Source: Blastomyces gilchristii SLH14081 (Eukaryota; Ascomycota; Eurotiomycetes; Onygenales; Ajellomycetaceae). From it: 64,000 nucleotides of DNA. The notes beneath the pieces are model-generated. The model was not told the origin of the DNA, searched no databases, and was given only the letters and a program-made list of their open reading frames with translations. The translations under genes and the position numbers were made by a program. Every line of letters starts with the position of its first letter. The first letter of the stretch is position 1. This document shows positions 24,633 through 34,444 of the stretch, in pieces. Where the stretch lies: positions 2,169,095 through 2,233,094 of the forward strand of contig NW_003101680.1 in assembly GCF_000003855.2 (NCBI RefSeq). Direction: 5' to 3'.

Positions 24633-25933
24633 ATGGCTACTCTTCGAGCAGACAGACATGCATCCATTGAAACTATGACTGCCCTGAGCTCGCCCGCAAC
24701 TGTCATTCAATGCACATCTGAAATCGCTTTCCAATCCACGGATTGGATAATCTCTTGCGCAACCCACGAAACGAAACAGAAGGTCTATGGAGGCCCTCAT
24801 ATACTTGATACCGTTGATGTTAAGGCGTTACTTCCCGTCAATCTGGCCGGTAAACTTCCCGTTCACGCTGAACCCCTGACTTACAAGGCCTCTACATGCT
24901 CTGAAAGTCCGATCGCATCCTCCCCTCCGTCGGAAATAGATGATATTGATACTTCGTTATCATCATCATGTTCATCGCAAGCGCCAGTTACAAACCTAAA
25001 ATCAATTCTAAAAAAACCCACAGAACCACAAAGTCCACATGGCTTGGAACTAATGGATTTCAACTTGGAAGACAGCATGGGGTATGATGCTGATTCTGAT
25101 ATGGACGAGGACGAGTATGAGGACGATGCTAGTGGAGATTCTGAAACAGGAACCTATGACTCAAACTGGTCTGATGAATACGATGAGTGTGAATGTAAGG
25201 CCTAGTTACCAAATGCGATTACCCAAGACTTTGGGAAGCTGCTAACATCATTCTTATGAAACTAGATTCGGACCAAGAAGGTTCCTTCGTTTGTTTCGTC
25301 AATTCCGTTCACTTTAGCGCCCAGGACGATATCTGCATCATTCCCAGCAGGGATGAAATTGGGGACGACCGTGCAGAAAGTGAAATGACGTTTCACGAAC
25401 AAGCCCTTCGTATGCAAAGCTCTAAACGCGTATCGTTCGAACCATACAGCGTCAACAAAAAAGACTATGACCCTGATGAACATAGCCATGACGTTATCGA
25501 TCTTGACAAACAACTTTTCATGGCCTATGTCAATGGTATTCGTAACATGAATGCGGAGGACTATCAGCCTGTTGTCCTTTCGCGCACACTGAATGCTACT
25601 CCGTGTGACATTGCGGTTTTGCCAGTCACGGAACATCAAGTAAATGCATACCTTGACCGCGTCGTCGAATCACTTCTCGGGTTCTTCCCATATCTATTTG
25701 AAAAAGATGAGTATAACCGCTTACTGGATATCGCCGAGGTTGTTACTTCCTTCGATGATCACAACAACGTCCTTTATGAACCAGATTCTGGCCTGTTCCA
25801 GCAAGCAATCACGCGCCAATTAGCGAGAAAACTGACTGATACCGCCGTGATAATCGATAACAATATTCTCGACTGGGTTGCTGGAGAACTCATCGAGCCC
25901 CTCGGTCGCCGCGCGTCATTCCGTTGGGGGTAG
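24633..25933 (+). CDS. conserved acidic fungal protein, two exons, function unknown
   Basis: Exons 24633-25194 and 25266-25933, with a 71-bp intron (GTAAGG..CTAG). Total 1230 nt, 409 residues. I do not recognise the family. The N-terminal half is Ser/Pro-rich and holds a Leu-Lys-Ser-Ile-Leu-Lys-Lys-Pro segment (about 125-132), resembling the Ser-Ile-Leu-Lys type of motif seen in some PP1-linked or nuclear proteins. It then has a strongly acidic stretch (about 150-187: DADSDMDEDEYEDD and onward). The second half looks globular, with conserved-looking DLDKQLFMAYVNGIRNM, HQVNAYLDRVVESLLGFFPY and ILDWVAGELIEPLGRRASFRWG at the end. No signal peptide or membrane segment. The intron sits exactly at the acidic/globular boundary. 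A second ATG at codon 15 is an alternative start. Confidence 0.82.
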
Positions 25934-28900
25934 CATCGTGGATTCTAGATGTATCTAATTTTATTTGCTATTCCCTTGACGCAGTTTTCTGTGCCTTGTC
26001 ATTGTCCTTTTTTCCCCCCCCATTCACTCAGTTCTTTCTTTTCGTCCTCTGTCTGCGTGTGTGCTTTTCCAAATTTCCTCCTTCTTTCTAATGGTTTCTT
26101 GTAAGGGTGTTTCGAGGGAGGGGGCCACGAAAAAGAGATGGATACCATGTTTCAAAGGATAGACAAAATTCCCAGAGAGCGTTTTCGGGACCTCGCGATT
26201 AAAAGTCATATTACATATTAGAAAGGTCGCCGTGTTTCATACTAGATAGTTAGAACTCTCATCAGTCAGCTTCCAGCCATTTTTCTCACGCATTTTCCCC
26301 TATGGTTCGGTTCGGACCATGGCCTGAATGTAGATTCTTGTTTGTTTTCATTATTGATCTTCAACTGCCAATCGGTAGTACTAATGCCGTGGACTGCCGT
26401 CCTTGCATATTTTTGAATCCAGAATCCCTGTATCCTTCTGTTAGAGCCTTAAATGCCTTGGCGTAGTTATTCTACTACTCCAGTACGGAGTACATTGAAT
26501 GGGAGCTCGAATACTTCATGCACAAGTCGTCATCGCCTGCACGATTGCAAGCATTCATTGCAGCCAGAAACCCAAACCCAAACTCAACCTCCCCGACCCC
26601 CAAACATTGACGCCAGCTCGCATTTTCCTCATGTACTGTACATGTAAAGTCCGTGTCCCTATATGTCTAGAGCCTATGGCAGGATTACAGAGCCCCACAT
26701 TGTCCAAAAACCACTCTATCAACAGGCAAACTGGTCGATCAAACCCCGGTGATGGACAGTTATAAACAAACAAAGAAGCCAGTACCGAGTATACATACCC
26801 TATATTCATGGCGGAAAATGCACCGAAACGTGGGAGGTGAAGGACCTCGCAAGGCCATACAGCGACCCCCTGCTTTAGGACATGCTTGTTGCAAAACAGG
26901 GAGAACCCATGGCCGCCCGCCTTTTTCTGGTTCTGGTGTCCTGATCTATGCAGCTGCCATAAAAGGAATATGAATATGAACAATAATCAAAGTAACATGG
27001 GGGAGAAAGAGGGCAGAAATGAAGGGGGAGACAGGAGAGACAATCGATAAAAGACATGATTTCAACCAGGTTCGTCCCTTCAAGTACGTGGTATCTTCTT
27101 GCTTTGGCTCAAGTCATGCGGGGGCTTCTTTCAGTTGCGTGTAAATCTATTTACTCTACATATATCCTCTAGATTCTGGCCCCCAAGTTACCACTGGTGG
27201 AGGAGAAGTTGAGGCTCACGGCCCCATTGACAGATGAACCATTGACTTTCCACGCACCGATATCTCATGGACCCTGCTTACCCTTGTGCGAAGGCTCGAC
27301 CCCAAAGTATGCCTGACCGAATATGGCGTTTTCCGCGACATGTCCAAGGCGTTGCCCTCTCAAGAACTTTGCCCGCACCAGTACCACAGTTTGATAGAGT
27401 ATCTCCAGGGGGACCAAATCCCCAACCGGCCGTGGATGATGGTGGTGATTAACGGGCATTTTCCCAAATCCGAATGAATACCCAGAATGTCCCGTCTATT
27501 TTACATGCGTTGATATGATTATTGTCTTTGTCCAGATAGCTCTTTTGGCTTTTGTTTCTTTCAACTTATAATGCCTACCTTGTTCTCCAACTGCCGTCCA
27601 AATCTGCCAGAACAGAATGAAAACCCCCTCTTTCTACCTTCTTTCCTGTCCTCTCGGCCAGCATGCCTAATTCGATCTTGACGATATCTGTTATGCGCGA
27701 CGCGATAGCGCAGTCCGGGGCCCTATTTAGCACAGGGGAGACGTCACTCAATGCTGTTCTTTGCGCTGTCTTTCAAAATCCCCGCCGGCGTGTTCTTTTC
27801 GGACTTACCTGCAGCATACTCCAGTCGTTCCTTGGTTCTGAGATCTGATCATGGCTTTAATCCTCCATGTCGATAGCTAGACTCTTCTAATGTTCCTCAC
27901 GGTATTTTATTCACACTTCACATATTCGTTTCAACGCACCCATCACATCACCCCTGCCTTGCGACTATGGATTTTCGCCCATTCATTTTGTGGCCCAGGT
28001 ACCGTTTAATTTAAACTCTCTCGTTTTGAAAGGAGTGGAGGGAAGAATTATCAAGGGCGAGGGGTGTTGGGATGGGCTGTTACCAATCACCCCCCTCCCC
28101 CCCCCTCCCCCCCCAAAAACTCCTCCCCAGGGCAATCCAAGTTTCCAGAGAGCGCACTTGCATGAGCATGCCGGAGAATGTTGGACCTTTGGTTTTACTC
28201 CTAGTAGAGTGCCGTGTTTCTTCCCGCTTGGTAGCTAGATTTCATCAAAATACAACTGATGCAAATCCTCTCTCAAGCTGACTCGCGCCTCGTTTTCCGA
28301 GACCGAATCCCATTTGTGGCTCCAGGGTTTCCGAAAAGGCCATTCCATTACCTGCAGCATCGGGTTTCAATCTCAGGAAAATAAATCAAATTAAAAGGAT
28401 AGATATATCTGCCTGAAGAACTTCTTGTTCAATTCGGGCATGGTAATGCTTCCGAGCTCTGGCGTGAAATGTCAGACAGTGCAGCTTCGGCTTCGTCCCT
28501 TGCTCTAGCTGTCATTGACTTAACTATATGGCATTTCCCAGGAGTTTTGTTTCCTTGGAGGCTGCGATCAGGAGTGTATCGCAGCTTGACCGCGAAGCGG
28601 GGCTGAGACTTTCAACTCCAGATTGAACGAAAAAACGATCGCCAACAGGCAAAGGCAAACACGAACGGAGCTGACCGGACCTGCAAATCAGAACCTGTTG
28701 CAGTACGGAAACTGGCCAGCTTCAGCAGCAGCTTTTAAGTTCGCGCTGGTCTCGGATCGGCCTCGATAAGGTTTTGTGTCCCTTCGAGCCAATGCGCATG
28801 GATGACTACTGACAGGACATTCCTCGTGTCCATGGTGTGAATGCTTCTTTCTGTCAGCTTTTAGCTCCAGTTGGTTGCACCCTATTGAAGCAAGAAGAAC

Positions 28901-29070
28901 AACATGGTTTCCCCCTCTCTCCCGCAGACGCTACATAGAGTAGATGGAGTGAACTCAGGGATAGTCAACCGTTGTATACTGTCTGTGGCACAGTAAGGTC
29001 GTCCAGGTCTGGTTAGTATTAGCAAAAGAATCGCATTCTAAGTACGCTGCGTAGATGGTGTCTCTAAGAT
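25934..29070. other. 3.1 kb intergenic segment left of the transposon
   Basis: No complete gene. A protein-like fragment at about 27165-27477 is listed separately. C-rich homopolymers occur at about 26013-26020 and 28090-28114. A TACGGAGTA motif lies near 26484. Confidence 0.45.
27165..27477 (+). pseudogene. protein-like fragment spanning two frames, possible gene relic
   Basis: Two adjoining plus-strand frames both read like real protein: APKLPLVEEKLRLTAPLTDE with FHAPISHGPC in the first, then ISWTLLTLVRRLDPKVCLTE, YGVFRDMSKALP and PNRPWMMVVINGHF in the second, ending at a TGA at 27475-27477. The switch occurs near 27260 and no intron fits there. That suggests a frameshifted remnant of a larger gene. 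I do not recognise the family, and chance cannot be excluded for so short a piece. Confidence 0.3.
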
Positions 29071-29075
29071 ATCAG

Positions 29076-29260
29076 ATATTGTGGCGGACATATTACTTGC
29101 GAAAACAGAATTTTCCCAGCCCCCTCTGAAAATTAGTAGCAAAACACCACCAAAAAATCAAAATATCTGCATTTCTCTAGAATCATTCAATATCATCCAA
29201 TACACGTCTTTTTCAATCAAATATCATCCAAATACACGTCTTTCTTACCTTTATCATCAA
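29076..29260 (+). repeat. left terminal inverted repeat
   Basis: 185 bp, inverted match to 31164-31348. Homology stops abruptly at TTATCATCAA on the inner side. Confidence 0.92.
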
Positions 29261-29292
29261 ATCCACATATATCAATCAACCCTTTTTTCAAT

Positions 29293-29475
29293 ATGCCTCG
29301 CAACGCCCGCTGTTCTGCTGCTTCGCAAGCCTGTACAGAGACTCCTACCCTGCGCCTCAGTCTCCCCAAACTACCTGTTCCAGAAGTTCTGGATAATGGA
29401 GAGGATCCGGTCAATGATGAGATGGAGGAGCAGATGGATGAGGAGGATATAGAGACTCAGTCTGAGGATCCTTGA
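29293..29475 (+). CDS. short acidic frame inside transposon, probably a remnant
   Basis: 60 codons starting at an ATG just inside the left inverted repeat. Residues 20-32 are LRLSLPKLPVPEV; the C terminus is acidic (EEQMDEEDIETQSEDP). Downstream codons in the same frame (YLRIPTPEPDISYRLYEWVI) continue in protein-like fashion after the stop, so this is likely the N terminus of a broken transposon gene rather than a complete protein. Function unknown. Confidence 0.35.
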   Translation: MPRNARCSAASQACTETPTLRLSLPKLPVPEVLDNGEDPVNDEMEEQMDEEDIETQSEDP

Positions 29476-29812
29476 TATCTGCGAATCCCTACACCTGAGC
29501 CTGACATCTCATACAGATTGTATGAATGGGTGATTATCAATGAGATAAAGAACAAGAGAGATGACAAAATGATTAATGAGTAGAAAGAAGAAGAAGAATT
29601 AGAAGAATGAATCTATAATTTCTACAATCAATTCTTCTATACAGATCTCTCAAATGTCAGTGATTATATTCCCTCCTTCAGCTCTGGCAGCTTCAACTTC
29701 ATTCAATATGGCATTCTCAAGTGAGATAATCAATGTGATGATGATGAAATATATGATGAAAGGAATAGAAGAACTGAATTCACAATCTCATTATCATCCA
29801 CATCCAGATCTG

Positions 29813-30580
29813 CTGTTGAATCTTCCATCAAATCCGCCGTTGAATCTTCCATCGAATACACTGTTGAATCTTCCATCAAATACACTGTTTTGAATCTTCC
29901 ATCGAATACACTGTTGAAATCTTCCATCGAATCCACCGTTGAATCTTCCATCGAATACACTGTTGAAATCTTCCATTGAATCCGCCCTTGAAATCTTCCA
30001 TCGAATACACTGTTGAATCTTCCATCGAATACACTGTTTTGAATCTTCCATTGAATCCACCGTTGAATCTTCCATCGAATACGCCCTTGAAATCTTCCAT
30101 CGAATCCGCCGTTGAATCTTCCATCGAATCCGCCCTTGAAATCTTCCATCGAATACACTGTTGAATCTTCCATCGAATCCACCGTTGAATCTTCCATCGA
30201 ATACGCCCTTGAAATCTTCCATCGAATCCACCGTTGAATCTTCCATCAAAATCCACTGTTGAAATCTTCCATCGAATCCGCCGTTGAATCTTCCATCGAA
30301 TCCACTGTTGAAATCTTCCATCGAATCCACCGTTGAATCTTCCATCGAATACACTGTTGAAATCTTCCATCGAATCCACTGTTGAAATCTTCCATCGAAT
30401 CCACCGTTGAAATCTTCCATCGAATCCGCCGTTGAATCTTCCATCGAATCCGCCGTTGAATATTCCATCGAATCCGCCGTTGAATCTTCCATCGAATACA
30501 CTGTTGAAATCTTCCATCGAATCCGCCGTTGAAATCTTCCATCGAATCCGCCGTTGAATCTTCCATCGAATCCGCTGTTC
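29813..30580. repeat. minisatellite, about 31 units of 24-25 bp
   Basis: Head-to-tail units of the form TTGAATCTTCCATCGAATCC plus a four-base end (GCCG, ACCG, ACTG or GCCC). A 24-bp and a 25-bp version (TTGAA or TTGAAA) are interspersed, and a few units have an extra T or A. I count about 31 copies of the CTTCCAT core, one of them mutated to ATTCCAT. The unit has no stop codon in any minus-strand frame, so three long overlapping frames (up to 296 codons) arise there as artefacts of the repeat. Confidence 0.93.
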
Positions 30581-31163
30581 CATCTCCAATTCAAAGCAGT
30601 CCAATACCTCAATTTGATGAATACTTCAATTGATTGACAAGGGGACAGTTGCTTCATATGAATATTGACAAGAGTATATTTCAAATTATAAGAGATGGGT
30701 TAAAAAGTCCATTATAACAGACAAAATTGCAGAAATTCAAATCATCTTTATTCACTATTTATAGTGATAAGAACAGATCTCATACTGCTTTCACTTCTAA
30801 ATTTATATTATAATGAATTGTAATCTGAATCTTTCTAATTATTACAATACTATTCTATATAAGTAGATCTGAAATATTCTTTTATATCTTTTTCTCTTAT
30901 GAAGTTCTCAACTGCATGATGCAAAAAAGCTTCAATATCTCCATCAAATCTCTTCAGAATTGAAGAGATATCTGATATGATCTTTGACTTTATATCACAT
31001 GTTGAACAGAGTTCTCTAGCAGTTTCAAAACAGTGAAGATTTCATTGAATTCAATATACACAGGTGATACTCAATGCTTCGCGCGATCTCAGCAGGCATA
31101 TAATCATTCTTAAGAAGGTGTACAATCTTGTTGGTGGTGAAATCACAGAGTTGAGGTAACATA

Positions 31164-31348
31164 TTGATGATAAAGGTAAGAAAGACGCGTATTTGAATGA
31201 TATTTGATTGAAAAAGACGTGTATTGGATGATATTGAATGATTCTAGAGAAATGCAGATATTTTGATTTTTTGGTGGTGTTTTGCTACTAATTTTCAGAG
31301 GGGGCTGGGAAAATTCTGTTTTCGCAAGTAATATGTCCGCCACAATAT
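31164..31348 (-). repeat. right terminal inverted repeat
   Basis: 185 bp, inverted match to the left repeat. The two differences (C/T and A/G in the pairwise comparison, near 31195 and 31188) are transitions. Confidence 0.92.
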
Positions 31349-31353
31349 ATCAG

Positions 31354-34300
31354 AGCAATGGAAGTTTTGGGGAAGGGTTCCTGGACGTCGAATTTAGCGG
31401 TGAACTATACTTAACTATCCTATCCCTAATCCCTATGCGCTCTTCAAGACCAGTATCACCCTTCATCATCTTCCCGCAGGCCCCTGACCAGACGTGTTCT
31501 CTCATCTTGGAGTTTCGCGTCAGGGCTATAGCACCAAATTAGCAAGTGAAATGAACAAGGTCCAGTTGAACCTTTAATGCACATATCACCATCATCATCC
31601 TTCACTAGTAGCAGGATAACAAACACAATCACCTTACCCCTTGAAGGAGTAAAACTTCCCCCTTGGGTAGTATACTTTAAAAGTCAGTATCAGATCTTAA
31701 GGATGGCCCCGCGGAAAAATATTGTTAGCGCCCAAAACCGCCCAAGTAACTTCGAGCTCAAACTCGCATATAAGCAAGGCGGACCGTTAACTCCGGACAG
31801 ATTAGCAAAGTCATACATAATAGTTATCATATCTTATCCAGAGTTTAAATTGGTCATCTTCAGTGCTGTATACCGTCCGGCCTCTGGCGTCAGCCAAGCT
31901 TGCGAACAGAGACATCTGAAAAGAAATGAGAAGCTCGGCCGCGGAACAGGTGTTGACAATGCGATCAGAGAGTAAGTAGGTCTTGAGTAGTTATTGTATA
32001 GCCATCCTCTCATTGCCACATTCGCATTGGACCATATGGCCATATATCTTCTTTCCCGGCCCCCATTCATATTTTCTCGCAGCTAAAGCAGACAAGGAGC
32101 GCCCTTGGTGTTTAACCAATTAGCGGTGGATCTCTTAACCCCTTAGACCACATATTGTGTGTATCAACTTGAACCGCTCTCAGCGAGATAAAGTTTGTGG
32201 ATCTTAAGAGGTTCAAATTTTACCATTTGCCTCGATGAGACACATAACTAATGTCCACAAGTGCTCGTCAAAACCTACCTGACGAATGACAAAACCTCCT
32301 CAGCGATCACAAGGAGGGATTGACACTTGGTGGATCTGTCGTATATGGCTGGCACATTGGGAGGTAGATGACAGAGTACGCCTGTATAAACCCATCCTTT
32401 TAAAAGGACAAGCATCTATCTCCTCTTTCTTCTATGTTGCATTTGGAGCTATACCACACTCCAAGGATCATCCACGCACCATGTGGGCTACTCAGGGCTT
32501 CTTTCCAATACCATTCATTCAACGATGAAGCTTTTGGAGTAATGGAGGCTCAAGCAGGTGACGAGAAGTACCCTCTGAAATGTGCACTGTATATAGGGGA
32601 ATCATGACTTGACCGATATGGTACGCAATCAATTTTTCAAATCGTAAATCGCGGGCTCTCATCACATCCAGCTACTGCAGAATTTTGCCCTCGGGAATGC
32701 AGTACCGTTGTCCCTGATTGCAGTCAGTGTGCCTTTTAGCGGCAACACATGCACATGCAGCTCAAGTGTAAGGCTGAATTGTCATGGTTATAGAATAGAG
32801 CTGCCGGGCCCTCGCCCCTAACCACTAGGCCAAACAGACCATAAAACGGCTGGTTCCTATCCAGTCGCGCCCGGCACCCACCTACAGTTACATTTCATCC
32901 TGATGGGTATAGGAGTTAAGTGAGAGGCTATAAGAGTAACGGTTCCGAAGCCCAAGCCTGGAGCTGTGATAGCCTCTATAGCAATTGACTGTTAACGTTT
33001 GAAACACTGCACCGATAATCCACTTGTGATGTCCAAGTTTTCTCTTGCTTTGCAAGGTTTCCGTGATAGTTTGTTTTTCATCGCCGTCTGCCACTAGTTT
33101 TTCACTCGTCTTATCATATATATTATTATTCAAATCGTTCGCCTTTTGAGTAGCGAGCAACGAATGTTATCAGATCCCAACAAAAATTGATCGATTCGAT
33201 AAGACATTTCTAACTTAAATGAACTTGAGAAGGTATATATCTTCTTGGATATTCGCATGAAAAATAGGAGAGAAAGACATGTAATACTGCCCTCTGAGAA
33301 TCCTGATGATCCTCAAAAAAAGTAGTAAAAGTCAGGTTCCTGCTAAAAAGGTAATAATTCGAAGAGGTATGAGGGATCAGGAAAAAATACATTTCAATTA
33401 AGAAAAGAGATGAGGGAGAACACCTGGAATAAGACTGAAGGTATTGATGGTACCCAGCCACCCATATTTGACTCAAGAGCGCAAACGACTTGGTATGAAC
33501 TCAGACTATCTTGGTCCTCATGAGCCCACGGACGTCTGCAGAGAAAACGGTTGCTCCCAACTCAAAATATTTCCCAAATAAGTATCAAAATGAACCTCAG
33601 CCGGAGCTGAAAGTCTGACGCAAACCAGCGGCCAACAAAAACATGAATCTGATATCTCCATGGATCATTGGTAACTTTCGCAGCCAACGAACATCATTTT
33701 GGAGCTCGACGCGCAATCCTGAAATAAGCAATCTCGAAACACGGAACAGGGAGTTAACTAGTTCTTCAAACGGCCCCGTATTATATTTCTAAAGGTTAGT
33801 TAGAATTAATAATTTTGATTCTGCACTTCCGTTCTCCTCCATATCCCGATGACGAATGGCGATTAGCACCGCCGAGTGGGCCGTTGGGTTAGCGGGAAGC
33901 GGGAAGCCGTTGGGACTTATCCTTGATCTCCCACCGGTCTCCACGGCGTTTTGGGCTCCGGTGTAGAGTTATTCTTTGTGTGCCTGTGCTTCCCGCTTTC
34001 TAGTCGGATGTGATACAAGCAACTCTTGGTGTACGAAATGTTGTCTCACCACATTGCGTTTGTTATTCGATTTCTGTTAATTTATGGGAATTGGCGCGAG
34101 AAATCGCGTGGTTTATGATGCTGTGACGACGTTCGCGAAGCGTGGTTTCAGGCACATTATTGGAAATACGCGGTGCTTTGCGAAAAAAAATATATTTCTT
34201 GGATTTTAATAGCTTGGAGAGCTAATAAGATCCTACCCTCTTGCTCCGCTGAATTTCTAGAGCTTCGGGTTAGAATTGGTGGCATGGTAGGTGGTTGAAT

Positions 34301-34444
34301 GAATTAAGTGCTAATTCATGGACGCGTTTTGAGTTGGGTGCGCGGCAGGCTTACATGCGCGTTTCGCTTACCGATTATGTTAATACTAGCAATAAATGAA
34401 TATAATGCGACATGGGGTATCTAAGAAGTAGTAAACCAAAAGAA
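31354..34444. other. 3.1 kb intergenic segment between transposon and kinase relic
   Basis: No supported gene. A tRNA A-box-like sequence lies on the minus strand at 32822-32832, with no clear B-box (see findings). Short frames at 31577-31975 and 32286-32528 have no recognisable product. Confidence 0.45.

Larger units (their letters stand above)
29076..31348. mobile_element. decayed DNA transposon with 185-bp terminal inverted repeats
   Basis: The two ends are inverted copies of each other. Positions 29076-29260 and the complement of 31164-31348 match over 185 bp with two differences, both transitions. The outer end reads ATATTGTGGCGGACATATTA. Flanking bases ATCAG occur directly outside both ends (29071-29075 and 31349-31353), giving a 5-7 bp target-site duplication, since the outermost bases are ambiguous (TATCAGA also fits). 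Inside is a short plus-strand frame (29293-29475) starting MPRNARCSAASQ and then an acidic tail; its continuation is broken by stops. Next is a large minisatellite (29813-30580) and an AT-rich, CpG-free stretch. No transposase motif is recognisable, so it is non-autonomous or decayed. Superfamily not assigned. Confidence 0.85.

Noticed and set aside
29794..30684. Minus-strand frame of 296 codons and overlapping frames of 242 and 155 codons
   Set aside because: They are by-products of the 24-25 bp minisatellite, which lacks stops in these frames. Three frames overlap with equal length and the peptide is pure repeat.
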